Assembly (NCBI GenBank): GCA_050250815.1
Contig: JBFWNY010000022.1
Coordinates: 1-62,886, forward strand
DNA length: 62,886 bases
Direction: 5' to 3'
Origin: JAEUMD01 sp050250815
GTDB taxonomy: Bacteria; Pseudomonadota; Alphaproteobacteria; Rhizobiales; Hyphomicrobiaceae
Shown piece after piece: positions 46,024-56,347 of this stretch (the stretch's first letter is position 1; each line of letters opens with the position of its first letter). The notes below the pieces were generated by a model. The model was not told the DNA's origin and searched no databases. It was given only the letters and a program-made list of their open reading frames with translations. The position numbers and the translations under genes are program-made.

Positions 46024-46581
46024 TCAGAACATGTTGATGGCGAGCCGCGCCTCGTCGGACATGCGGCTCTGGTCCCACGGCGGATCGAACACCAGCTTCA
46101 CTGCTACCTCGCCGACACCCGGCACAGACCGCACGGCATTCTCGACCCATACCGGCATCTCGCCAGCCACCGGACAGCCCGGAGCGGTCAGCGTCATATC
46201 GATGTCGACGTTGCGGTCGTTACCGATGTCGATGCGGTAGATGAGCCCAAGCTCGTAGATGTCGGCGGGAATTTCAGGATCGTACACGGTCTTCAGCGCG
46301 GCGACGATATCGCCCGTCATCTGGTCGAGCTGCTCGGCCGAAAGGGTCGAGCCGGGAACCGGCGTGCCCCCTTCAGCCACCGATGGCGCACTGGCGGCCT
46401 GCGCCGGCTCCTTCGCGGCGGGGGCATCGTCCGGCGTGGTGCTGGGCTTGGCGCCTATGACGTGATGCACGGGCGCGGCAGCCGCCCCGCTGTCCTGGTT
46501 GGCCAGGGCCGTCGCAGGCTGCTGCTCCGTCGCGTCGGTGGCGGTCGACGCTCTATCGCCCTCGTCCCTGGCGATGATCAT
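46024..46581 (-). CDS. sufT: SUF system protein SufT-like (DUF59/MIP18 domain)
   Basis: Protein of 185 residues. The first 80 are a disordered Ala/Pro/Thr-rich arm. The DUF59 domain follows: VAALKTVYDPEIPADIYELG, then LTAPGCPVAGEMP with the conserved cysteine and VKLVFDPPWDQSRMSDEAR. The family helps mature or transfer Fe-S clusters. It lies 45 bases downstream of sufS on the same strand. The long N-terminal arm is a common alphaproteobacterial trait. Confidence 0.9.
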   Translation of the reverse strand: MIIARDEGDRASTATDATEQQPATALANQDSGAAAAPVHHVIGAKPSTTPDDAPAAKEPAQAASAPSVAEGGTPVPGSTLSAEQLDQMTGDIVAALKTVYDPEIPADIYELGLIYRIDIGNDRNVDIDMTLTAPGCPVAGEMPVWVENAVRSVPGVGEVAVKLVFDPPWDQSRMSDEARLAINMF

Positions 46582-46626
46582 CTTCGAAGTCCTCTCATGC
46601 TCGCGTCATGGTCTGCAGCCGCAGGC

Positions 46627-47898
46627 TCATGTGAACAGATCGTGCGCACGGATCAACGCTTCGACTAGCGCATCAACTTCCTCGCGCGTGTTGTACATGG
46701 CAAACGAGGCGCGGCACGTCGCCGTCTGCCCGATCCGCTCCATCAGCGGCTGCGCGCAATGATGACCGGCGCGGATGGCAACACCCGAGCGGTCGATCAG
46801 CGTTGAAACGTCATGCGGATGCAGTCCGTCGACGGTGAACGAGACGATCGCACCCTTGCCCGGCGCGCGGCCGTGGATGGTCAGCCAGTTCAGCTCCGAC
46901 AGGCGCTCGTGGGCATAGGCGGAGATTGCAGCCTCGTGACGTCCAATGCGGTCGCGACCGATCTGCATCATGTAGTCGAGTGCTGCGCCCAGGCCAGCGG
47001 CCTCGGCGATCGCCGGCGTCCCAGCTTCGAATTTGTGCGGCGCCACGCCGTAGGTGACGCGATCGACGGTTACGCTCTCGATCATCTCGCCGCCACCCTC
47101 GTACGGCGGCATGCGGTCGAGGTGCTCGCGTTTCGCATAAAGCACGCCGATCCCCGAAGGTCCGTACGTCTTGTGCCCGGTGAAGACGTAGAAGTCGCAG
47201 TCGAGTTCGCGCACATCCACGCTCATGTGCACCGCCGCCTGGCTGCCATCGACGAGCACCGGCACTCCGTGATCGTGCGCGATGCGGATCACCTCCTTCA
47301 CGGGAACGACCGTGCCCAGCACGTTCGACATGTGCGTGATGGCAACCATCTTCGTGCGTGGCGTGATCAGGCGCTGGAACTCGTCGAGCAGGAATTCGCC
47401 GCTGTCAGAGATCGGCGCCCACTTGATGACGGCGCCGCGCCGCTCGCGGTGGTAGTGCCACGGCACGATGTTGGAGTGATGCTCCATAATCGACAGGATG
47501 ATCTCGTCATCCTCGCCCACGACCATTCCGCCGAACGACGAGGCGACGAGATTGATGGCGCCTGTCGCATTGCGGGTGAAGATGATCTCGTCGGTCGAGG
47601 GCGCGTTGAGGAAACGCCGCGCGGCCTCACGGGCATCCTCGAACCGCTGCGTCGCCGTGTTGGAGAGATAGTGCAACCCGCGGTGGACGTTTGCGTACTC
47701 GAAGCGATACGCGTGATCCATCGCCTCGAGGACCGTCAGCGGCTTCTGCGCCGAAGCCCCGTTGTCGAGGTAGACGAGAGGCTTGCCATAGACTTCGCGG
47801 AACAGGATCGGGAAGTCAGCGCGGATGCGCGCCACGTCATAGGCGCCCCCGGCAAGGCCATGGTCGCGCGCCGCGATCTCCCGCATCTCCATCGTCAT
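46627..47898 (-). CDS. sufS: Cysteine desulfurase SufS (group II)
   Basis: PLP-dependent enzyme of 423 residues that releases sulfur from cysteine as a protein persulfide. VYLDNGASAQKP opens the fold. The PLP-lysine is in YVFTGHKTYGPSGIGVLY (about 232-235), and the catalytic cysteine is in RAGHHCAQPLM near residue 380, in the short loop of group II enzymes. ATG 47898 is used, with 47892 and 47886 as close alternatives. It is the second desulfurase gene in this operon. No SufE is adjacent. Confidence 0.95.
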   Translation of the reverse strand: MTMEMREIAARDHGLAGGAYDVARIRADFPILFREVYGKPLVYLDNGASAQKPLTVLEAMDHAYRFEYANVHRGLHYLSNTATQRFEDAREAARRFLNAPSTDEIIFTRNATGAINLVASSFGGMVVGEDDEIILSIMEHHSNIVPWHYHRERRGAVIKWAPISDSGEFLLDEFQRLITPRTKMVAITHMSNVLGTVVPVKEVIRIAHDHGVPVLVDGSQAAVHMSVDVRELDCDFYVFTGHKTYGPSGIGVLYAKREHLDRMPPYEGGGEMIESVTVDRVTYGVAPHKFEAGTPAIAEAAGLGAALDYMMQIGRDRIGRHEAAISAYAHERLSELNWLTIHGRAPGKGAIVSFTVDGLHPHDVSTLIDRSGVAIRAGHHCAQPLMERIGQTATCRASFAMYNTREEVDALVEALIRAHDLFT

Positions 47899-47947
47899 GC
47901 CAGTCGTATCCCTGCCGTCATCATTCACTCGTCCGTCGCGCAAGCCA

Positions 47948-49291
47948 TCATCGTGCGACAAGTGCCGCAAGCCAGTCTGCCGCCATCTCGGCCAGAGCCT
48001 CGCGGATACCCTCGTCCTCGACCTTGTCGATCGCCTCACCGACGAACGACTGAATGAGCAGCCCCCGCGCCTGATCCAGGGGAATGCCGCGAGCCCTGAG
48101 GTAGAACAGCAGGTCGTCATCGAGCGCGGCAGAGGTCGAGCCGTGACCGCACGCGACATCGTCGGCGTAGATCTCCAGCTCCGGCTTGGAATCGAACTCG
48201 GCGTCCTCCGACAGCATCAGCGCCTGGGCCATCTGCTTGCCATCCGTCTTCTGCGCGTCGGGACGCACGATGACCTTGCCCTGGAAGACACCGCGCGCCG
48301 CATCGTCGAGCACGCCCTTGAACAGCTCACGGCTCTCGCCGCCACGCACCGCGTGATCGACGACGAGCGTCGTGTCGATGTGCTCCGACTTGCGTGCCAG
48401 GAAGGTGCCCGACAGGTCGAGCTTGGCATCTTCGCCGTCGTAGAGCACGCGGATGTCATTTCGTGCCAGCCCGACTCCGGCCGTCAGTTGGAAGCCGCGA
48501 TAGACCGCACCGTCGCCAAGCGTCACGCTCCAGTCGGCCAAATGCGTCACGCTGCCCGCATCCCGAGCAACCTTGATGTGATCGAGACAGGCACCGTCGG
48601 CAACCGTTACCGTCGTCACCGTACTCTGCTGGCCATCCACCGCAGAACCCGGCACCTGGACGAACGCCTCGACGATGGTGGCGTGCGCGCCTTTACCGAT
48701 CCGAATGACATTGCGGGCGGCGACGAACTTCGCCTCGGCGCCCGTGCGCACGTGGGCAACGAGCAGCGGCCTACCCGCCGCGCCTCCTGCCGGCACGTCG
48801 ATCACCGCGCCGTCCGTGGCATAGGCCGCGTTGAGTGCGACCAGCGATGCGTCTGCGTCCGGGTCGTGTCCATTGAGGACACCCGCTCCCGCTTCGCCAT
48901 CGAGCAGCGAAGACAGCGGACGCACGGATAGGCCCTTTGCAGAATCGAGATTTGTGAGATCGCCCCGATAGATGCCGTTGACGAACACGATGCGCGGCAG
49001 GTCGAGGCGTGCAAGCGGCCCGAGGGCCACGATGACGTCCGCGATCGTTGTGGTCGCAGTTTCAGCCGCCCCGCCCACGGCCGCCGGAAAGGCGTCCTTC
49101 AGCGCGCCGCGCAGGTCGGTGTACTTCCATTCCTCGATGCGCCGGTGCGGCAGCCCGACCGCGGCGAACCGGCCGATGGCCTCGCGCCGCGCGCGCCGCG
49201 CTTCCGGTCCGCCCGGCAGCGCCGACTGCACTCTGTCGAACCCTTCCGTCAGGGCCGTCTCCGCCTTCGTCTTCATTACAGCCACATTCAT
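47948..49291 (-). CDS. sufD: Fe-S cluster assembly protein SufD
   Basis: Protein of 447 residues, partner of SufB and SufC in the scaffold. The N-terminal helices include RRIEEWKYTDLRGAL, a SufD hallmark. The beta-helix shows HIDTTLVVDHAVRGGESREL, GKVIVRPDAQKTDGKQMAQA and ELEIYADDVACGHGSTSAAL, with the conserved histidine in CGHGST. ATG 49291 follows GGGGAGAGC. It lies between sufC (46 bases) and sufS (49 bases). Confidence 0.95.
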   Translation of the reverse strand: MNVAVMKTKAETALTEGFDRVQSALPGGPEARRARREAIGRFAAVGLPHRRIEEWKYTDLRGALKDAFPAAVGGAAETATTTIADVIVALGPLARLDLPRIVFVNGIYRGDLTNLDSAKGLSVRPLSSLLDGEAGAGVLNGHDPDADASLVALNAAYATDGAVIDVPAGGAAGRPLLVAHVRTGAEAKFVAARNVIRIGKGAHATIVEAFVQVPGSAVDGQQSTVTTVTVADGACLDHIKVARDAGSVTHLADWSVTLGDGAVYRGFQLTAGVGLARNDIRVLYDGEDAKLDLSGTFLARKSEHIDTTLVVDHAVRGGESRELFKGVLDDAARGVFQGKVIVRPDAQKTDGKQMAQALMLSEDAEFDSKPELEIYADDVACGHGSTSAALDDDLLFYLRARGIPLDQARGLLIQSFVGEAIDKVEDEGIREALAEMAADWLAALVAR

Positions 49292-49337
49292 CTCATGCTC
49301 TCCCCGACAGCGTCGCCACAACTACGGCAGCGCCGCC

Positions 49338-50093
<756 letters not shown>

Positions 50094-50149
50094 TTCGTTA
50101 CCTTCCACTTCACAGATGCGCGCCGCGCGGCGCACAGGAGTTCAATTGG

Positions 50150-50464
50150 TCATTTGCGGTCGCAGCTCTGCTGCTTCGCGGGATCGTAGATGTCGGCGTA
50201 CTTCTGGCCTTTCCAGCGCCAGGCCCATTCGCCGTCCGTGCGTCTCCGCGCAAATTGCGTGAACCAGTAGACGCCGCCCAGCACGCCCAGGAACCAGATG
50301 GCATAGGCAAGCGCACTGCCTGACTGCTTCAGCGACATCATTCCGCCGACGGCTACGATGCCGAGCATGACGGAAAACAGTCCGGTCGCAACCCAACCCT
50401 GCCACGTCGACGGCGTCGCGCCATAGCCATGCGTCTTCGGCTTGAACCAGTAGCGTGCCGTCAT
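50150..50464 (-). CDS. Hypothetical membrane protein inside the suf operon
   Basis: Protein of 104 residues starting MTARYWFKPKTHGYGATPST followed by WQGW, then two hydrophobic helices (about residues 25-42, VATGLFSVMLGIVAV, and 50-68, ALAYAIWFLGVLGGVYWF) and a charged tail (RRRTDGEWAWRWKGQKY). The N-terminal aromatic/proline motif is distinctive but I know no function for it. It overlaps the upstream unknown gene by four bases (ATGA), and GAGGTGCGGCG serves as ribosome site. Position between sufB and sufC suggests membrane coupling or simple co-regulation; neither is shown. Confidence 0.8.
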   Translation of the reverse strand: MTARYWFKPKTHGYGATPSTWQGWVATGLFSVMLGIVAVGGMMSLKQSGSALAYAIWFLGVLGGVYWFTQFARRRTDGEWAWRWKGQKYADIYDPAKQQSCDRK

Positions 50465-50856
50465 CGCCGCACCTCGCGCGCCGTGCCGTCGTCGATCGCC
50501 TCCGCCCAGCGCGCAATGCTCCCCTTTATCAGCTCGTACAGCTCCGCGGTGAGAACCGGGAACTGCCGGTCCAATTTGACTTCGGTGCCGTTCACCATCA
50601 GCGTCAGGTCGTCGGTCGGCGCGATCTCGTAGATCCATCCCGCCTTGCGTAGGACGAGCCGATCGTCGCGGCGCAGGCTCTCAAGCCCGAGCACGTCGAG
50701 GAAAGCGCTATCGTCCTCGTCGAGACGATCGCCAATCGCACGCACGGCATCGGACATGCGCTCAAAACGATAGTCGCGTTCGCGCTGCGCCACCGCCGCC
50801 CGATACTCGGCCGCGCTCCTCAGCGCATCATCCATGATCTGTTCGACGGTCGCCAT
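50461..50856 (-). CDS. Hypothetical soluble protein inside the suf operon
   Basis: Protein of 131 residues, rich in charged residues, with an N-terminal helical part (TVEQIMDDALRSAAEYRAAV) and a beta-strand-like C-terminal part (LVLRKAGWIYEIAPTDDLTL, VKLDRQFPVLTAELYEL). No cysteines and few histidines, so it is unlikely to hold a cluster. ATG 50856 has GAGGTTGGC upstream. It begins 11 bases after the sufB stop and overlaps the next gene by four bases. No family recognised. Confidence 0.8.
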   Translation of the reverse strand: MATVEQIMDDALRSAAEYRAAVAQRERDYRFERMSDAVRAIGDRLDEDDSAFLDVLGLESLRRDDRLVLRKAGWIYEIAPTDDLTLMVNGTEVKLDRQFPVLTAELYELIKGSIARWAEAIDDGTAREVRR

Positions 50857-50867
50857 CGCAGCCAACC

Positions 50868-52337
<1,470 letters not shown>

Positions 52338-52340
52338 TTC

Positions 52341-53519
52341 TCACTCTCCAGGTGCGGCCACGCGCGACGCGGCCGTGTCGTGTGCATGAACCCGTCCGCC
52401 CGGGCGCGCCTTCGTTACGGCGTCGCTCCATGCGGCTATGAAGGCGGCAATGTCCGTCTCTGACGTCCCATGTCCGAGACTGACGCGAATGACCGCACGC
52501 GCGATTTCGACTGGCAGACCCATGGCGGCGAGCACGGAGCTCACGCCGACCTTGCCCGATGAACACGCAGCGCCGGCGCTGACTGCGACGCCGGCAAGAT
52601 CGAGTTTGATCGCGACAGTCTCTGCGGTGGTGCCGGGGACACCGATGGCCATCGTGTTGGGTATCCGGGGCGAGGCAGCACCCACGATCACCGCGTCGGG
52701 ACGCAGGTGGCGGATCTGCTCCTCCAAGTTGTCGCGCAGCGCACGCATGTGGCTGGTGCCGGTCGCCTCACGGCGGGCTTCGTGCGCAGCCGCCCCGAAG
52801 CCCGCAATGGCCTCGACATTCTCAGTGCCAGCACGTCGCCGCCGCTCCTGGCCGCCTCCGCTGATGAGCGCGGGTGGAAAACGCCCGTCCCGTGCGATCA
52901 GCGCGCCAACGCCCTTGGGCCCGCCGATCTTGTGAGACGACAGGACCATCAGGTCCGCACCGAGCGACGCGAAGTCGAGCGCGATCCGCCCTGCGGCCTG
53001 CACCGCGTCGGTCGCCGTCACCGCGCCCTTTGCGCGCGCCAGCGCGGCAACGGCGGCGACGTCCTGTGTGATACCCGTCTCGTTGTTGGCGAGCTGTGCA
53101 AAGACGAGAGTGGGCAGAGGCTGCTCCGCGCTCGCATCAAGTGCTGCGGCCAGCGACGGCAGATCGATTGCGCCCTCCTTTGAGACCGCAATCTCGCGCA
53201 ATAGATCGTCACGCCTGCTCGGCTCCAGCACCGCCGGATGCTCGAGGCGGGCTGCGAGGATGCGGGACCAGCCGCCGCGCGTCACCCAGTTCAGCGCCTC
53301 CGTCGCACCACTGGTGAAGACGACCTCGTCGGGCCGCGCACCTGCGAGCGCCGCGACCTCGTTGCGCGCCTCCTCGACGATCGCCCGCGCGCGCCGCCCC
53401 TCCGCGTGCACGGACGAGGGATTGCCCGTCAGGCTCATCGCCGCGAGCATGGCCTCGCGCGCCTCCGAGCGCAGCGGCGCCGTCGCGTTATAGTCCAGGT
53501 ATGTCCGGCGACCGGTCAT
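52341..53519 (-). CDS. Cysteine desulfurase, IscS/NifS-like (group I)
   Basis: PLP enzyme of 392 residues. RTYLDYNATAPLRSEAREAM and NPSSVHAEGRRAR are group I hallmarks, the PLP-lysine is in VLSSHKIGGPKGVGAL, and the catalytic cysteine is in SAGAACSSGKVGVSS. It supplies sulfur for cluster assembly. The gene overlaps iscR by four bases and precedes sufB by three. Together with sufS, this gives two desulfurases of different groups in one operon, a known alphaproteobacterial arrangement. Confidence 0.93.
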   Translation of the reverse strand: MTGRRTYLDYNATAPLRSEAREAMLAAMSLTGNPSSVHAEGRRARAIVEEARNEVAALAGARPDEVVFTSGATEALNWVTRGGWSRILAARLEHPAVLEPSRRDDLLREIAVSKEGAIDLPSLAAALDASAEQPLPTLVFAQLANNETGITQDVAAVAALARAKGAVTATDAVQAAGRIALDFASLGADLMVLSSHKIGGPKGVGALIARDGRFPPALISGGGQERRRRAGTENVEAIAGFGAAAHEARREATGTSHMRALRDNLEEQIRHLRPDAVIVGAASPRIPNTMAIGVPGTTAETVAIKLDLAGVAVSAGAACSSGKVGVSSVLAAMGLPVEIARAVIRVSLGHGTSETDIAAFIAAWSDAVTKARPGGRVHAHDTAASRVAAPGE

Positions 53520-53992
53520 CCCGCCGCGACCTCCACACCCTGCCCGCGCCGCTTGCCGCTCTCCGGCCCCACGGCGCGCTTGTTTTCGGGGATGCCGTCG
53601 AGCACCTCGGCGAGCGATACGTTCCACAGGAACGCCGCGATATGGCCGCCCAGCGCATGCCACAGGTGATGCGTCAGACAACGCTCCTCGCCCAGGCAGC
53701 CGATGCCGCCATCCATGCAGCGCGTCATGCGGGTCTCTTCCTCGACCGCCACCATTATCTCGCCAACCTTAATCTCGCTGGCTGGACGCCCGAGCCGGTA
53801 GCCGCCGCTGCGTCCGCGAAGGCTGTCGACGAGGCCGGCACGGCGCAGCCTCAGGAAGATCTGCTCCAGGTAGGAAAGGGAGAGCTGCTGCCGCTCGGCA
53901 ATCTGCGACAGCGGGACGGCGGCCTGACCCTGATGCTTGGCGAGGTCGGCCATGGCCATCACGGCATACCGGCCTTTGGTGTTGAGCTCCAC
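53516..53992 (-). CDS. iscR: Rrf2-family transcriptional regulator IscR
   Basis: Protein of 158 residues with an N-terminal winged helix (LNTKGRYAVMAMADLAKHQG, LSLSYLEQIFLRLRRAGLV) and the cluster-binding segment RCMDGGIGCLGEERCLTHHL. The spacing C-x6-C-x5-C-x2-H matches IscR, which senses [2Fe-2S] clusters, rather than RirA or NsrR. GTG 53992 is chosen because GGAGGATG lies eight bases upstream and the protein then begins as relatives do. It is the first gene of the suf operon and probably represses it when clusters are plentiful. Confidence 0.93.
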   Translation of the reverse strand: MELNTKGRYAVMAMADLAKHQGQAAVPLSQIAERQQLSLSYLEQIFLRLRRAGLVDSLRGRSGGYRLGRPASEIKVGEIMVAVEEETRMTRCMDGGIGCLGEERCLTHHLWHALGGHIAAFLWNVSLAEVLDGIPENKRAVGPESGKRRGQGVEVAAG

Positions 53993-54119
53993 GCCACATC
54001 CTCCACGTCGACCGCCGGGCGGCTGCGGCCGGTTGGCCCAAGGCACTTGCCTCCGCCACCCCACGGTGTGCTAAGACACCGGTCCGGGCGGATCCCCGGT
54101 CGGCCACCCTTCGCCGCAG

Positions 54120-54136
54120 TTTCGAACGGTTCTAAA
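54120..54136 (-). promoter_or_regulatory. ICE/Irr-box-like palindrome upstream of iscR-suf
   Basis: TTTCGAA-CGG-TTCTAAA (plus strand) differs by one base from the TTTAGAA-N3-TTCTAAA iron control element bound by Irr in Hyphomicrobiales. It lies 128-144 bases upstream of the iscR start and just downstream of the proposed -10 box, a repressing position. Direct regulation by Irr is inferred. Confidence 0.65.
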
Positions 54137-54147
54137 CTTCTTCCCGG

Positions 54148-54176
54148 AATATGAAAATTCCGATCCAGGAAGTCAA
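54148..54176 (-). promoter_or_regulatory. Promoter of the iscR-suf operon
   Basis: On the minus strand, TTGACT (54171-54176) and CATATT (54148-54153) are separated by 17 bases, a good sigma-70-type promoter by spacing. Transcription would begin near 54141 and run through the ICE-like element. Confidence 0.6.
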
Positions 54177-54316
54177 GTATTCTGCGGCTGGACTGTTCAA
54201 CTTGTCGCAATCATCTGGACATAGGCCCCGCGGCCGCCCGAACGGCGCGCTCTTCGCCGTCGTCTGCGCCGGGTGTGGGGGCGCGACCCGCGGACCTTTT
54301 CGAGAGTTGGAGCATC

Positions 54317-55093
54317 ATGCCTGAGCTGATCATCAATGGCCCGGAAGGCCGGCGCATCGAGGCCCGTTATCACCACGACGGCCGCTCGGACAGCCCGATC
54401 GCGCTCGTGCTCCACCCGCACCCGCAGTTCGGCGGGACGATGAACAATCAGGTCGTGTACGCGCTCTACCATACGTTCGCGGCGCGCGGCTTCTCAGTGC
54501 TCCGATTCAACTTTCGCGGCGTCGGCCGCAGCCAGGGCATGTGGGACGGCGGCCCGGGCGAACTGGCCGATGCGGCCTCGGCGCTCGACTGGCTGCAGAT
54601 CGTGAAGCCCGACGCGCGCTGCTGCTGGATCGCCGGCGTTTCGTTCGGAACGTGGATCGCCATGCAGCTGCTGATGCGGCGCCCGGAGATCGACGGCTTC
54701 ATATGCGTGGCGCCGCCATCTAACCTCTACGACTTCTCGTTCCTGGCGCCCTGTCCATCGTCGGGCCTGATGATCAACGGCGACAACGACCGCGTCGTCC
54801 CCTCGTCCTGTGTCGCCGACCTGTCCGCCAAGCTGAAGACGCAGCGCGGCATCAAGATCGACCACGAGGTCGTTCCCGGCGCCAACCACTTCTTCGAGAA
54901 CAAGATCGACGACCTTAACAACGTCGTCGGCGCCTATCTCGACATGCGGCTTGCCAAGGACGCGGCGGAACGCGAGTTGCGCCGCCAGCGCGAGAAGGAG
55001 CGGGAAGCCGCCCGCGAGCGCGAGCGCCAGCGGGACCTGGAGGAGGAGCCGGCCGCAGCCGCCGGCGGCGGCGGCGGCGACGACGACGATTGA
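54317..55093 (+). CDS. Alpha/beta hydrolase with charged C-terminal tail
   Basis: Protein of 258 residues of the type formerly grouped with dienelactone hydrolase/COG2945. It shows ALVLHPHPQFGGTMNNQVVY, the nucleophile elbow WIAGVSFGTWIA (serine near residue 109), an aspartate in LMINGDNDRVVP and the histidine in VPGANHFFENK. From residue about 213 it continues into a Glu/Arg-rich probable coiled coil (RQREKEREAARERERQ) and ends in Gly- and Asp-runs. ATG 54317 follows GGAG. Divergent from iscR; substrate unknown. Confidence 0.86.
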   Translation: MPELIINGPEGRRIEARYHHDGRSDSPIALVLHPHPQFGGTMNNQVVYALYHTFAARGFSVLRFNFRGVGRSQGMWDGGPGELADAASALDWLQIVKPDARCCWIAGVSFGTWIAMQLLMRRPEIDGFICVAPPSNLYDFSFLAPCPSSGLMINGDNDRVVPSSCVADLSAKLKTQRGIKIDHEVVPGANHFFENKIDDLNNVVGAYLDMRLAKDAAERELRRQREKEREAARERERQRDLEEEPAAAAGGGGGDDDD

Positions 55094-55270
55094 CGCTAGC
55101 CCAGGGCGGCCCCCTTGGGTGCATGCCGGACCCTCTGCACAACGATTGGTTGAATTTTCAGGCTCCGGTTAACTGGCCCGGAAGGTCTCACTCTTACCCT
55201 CAGATAATCCGCCAACTGACACAGCCAATCAGTGCGGGTGTCGAAGGCTCATGCGGCTCCCGAGGGTCAC

Positions 55271-56278
55271 GTGTCATTCCTGGTCCTTGCGATTGCACTT
55301 GCGGTCGCACTCCTTCTGCTCACCCTGGCGGTCGCCGCGGCCCTGTGCTGGTCCGTCGTCTTCCCCCGTCTCGTGGTTCCGTCCTCGGACTCCGGTGCCG
55401 GCAGCACAGACGGCGCGCTTGCCGATCGCCTGCGCACCCACGTCGAGGCGATTGCGCGCACCCCGCACAACATCCAGCATTACGCCGCACTCGAACGTAC
55501 GGCGATCTACATCGAGCAGGCGCTGGTCCGGCAAGGCCATGAGGTCGCCGCCCAGGTCTTCGATGCCGACGGGTTCGAAGTGCGCAATCTCGAGGTCGTG
55601 ATCGAATCCAGCGGCGAAGCTCCCGCGAACGGGACGCTCGTCATCGGCGCGCATTACGATTCCCCTGGTGACTCGCCCGGGGCCAACGACAACGGCACGG
55701 GCGTCGCGTCGTTGATCGAGATCGCGGGACTGATCTCACAACGAAGGACGCCGCTCGGACACCGCGTGCGCCTTGTCTTTTTCGTCAATGAGGAGCGCCC
55801 GTACGGCAAGACCGACGACATGGGCAGCCTGCGCCACGCGCGCGCTCTACAGCAATGCGGCGAGCACGTTGCCGGCATGATAGCTCTGGAGACGCTCGGC
55901 TACTTCTCCGACGCTCCAGGATCGCAGCGTTTCCCCTTCCCCTTCACCTGGGTCTATCCCGACGTCGGCAACTTCGTCGCCTTCGTCGGTCTGCCGCGGG
56001 CGCGGCGGCTGGTGCACCGCTCGCTCGCAGCGTTCCGCGCGACGCAGGCGTTTGCCTCCATCGGCGGCATCGCGCCCGGATTCGTCCACGGCATCGACCT
56101 GTCCGATCACTGGGCCTACGACCAGTGCGGCTTTCCCGCGCTGATGGTCACCGACACAGCGCCCTTCCGCAATCCCAACTACCACCAGCGCCACGACCTG
56201 CCCGAAACCGTCGATTACGACAGCCTCGCCCGGATCACCGTAGGACTGGCGCGCATGATCGAAACCATTGCACGCTGA
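55271..56278 (+). CDS. M28 family metallopeptidase, copy 1
   Basis: Zinc peptidase of 335 residues. An N-terminal membrane anchor (SFLVLAIALAVALLLLTLAV) precedes the M28 domain with ligands in IGAHYDSPG, GANDNGTG, FFVNEERPY and IALETLGYFS, and a terminal YHQRHDLPETVDY. Predicted to be an envelope-exposed aminopeptidase or glutaminyl cyclase relative. GTG 55271 has GAGGG five bases upstream; GTG 55232 would add 13 residues. A close paralogue follows 69 bases downstream. Confidence 0.88.
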   Translation: MSFLVLAIALAVALLLLTLAVAAALCWSVVFPRLVVPSSDSGAGSTDGALADRLRTHVEAIARTPHNIQHYAALERTAIYIEQALVRQGHEVAAQVFDADGFEVRNLEVVIESSGEAPANGTLVIGAHYDSPGDSPGANDNGTGVASLIEIAGLISQRRTPLGHRVRLVFFVNEERPYGKTDDMGSLRHARALQQCGEHVAGMIALETLGYFSDAPGSQRFPFPFTWVYPDVGNFVAFVGLPRARRLVHRSLAAFRATQAFASIGGIAPGFVHGIDLSDHWAYDQCGFPALMVTDTAPFRNPNYHQRHDLPETVDYDSLARITVGLARMIETIAR

Positions 56279-56347
56279 GCGCCTCACCCGCACAGTAGCG
56301 GACGACGGACGGGGGATCGTGATCCGTCATGGAGCCGGAGCACGCGC

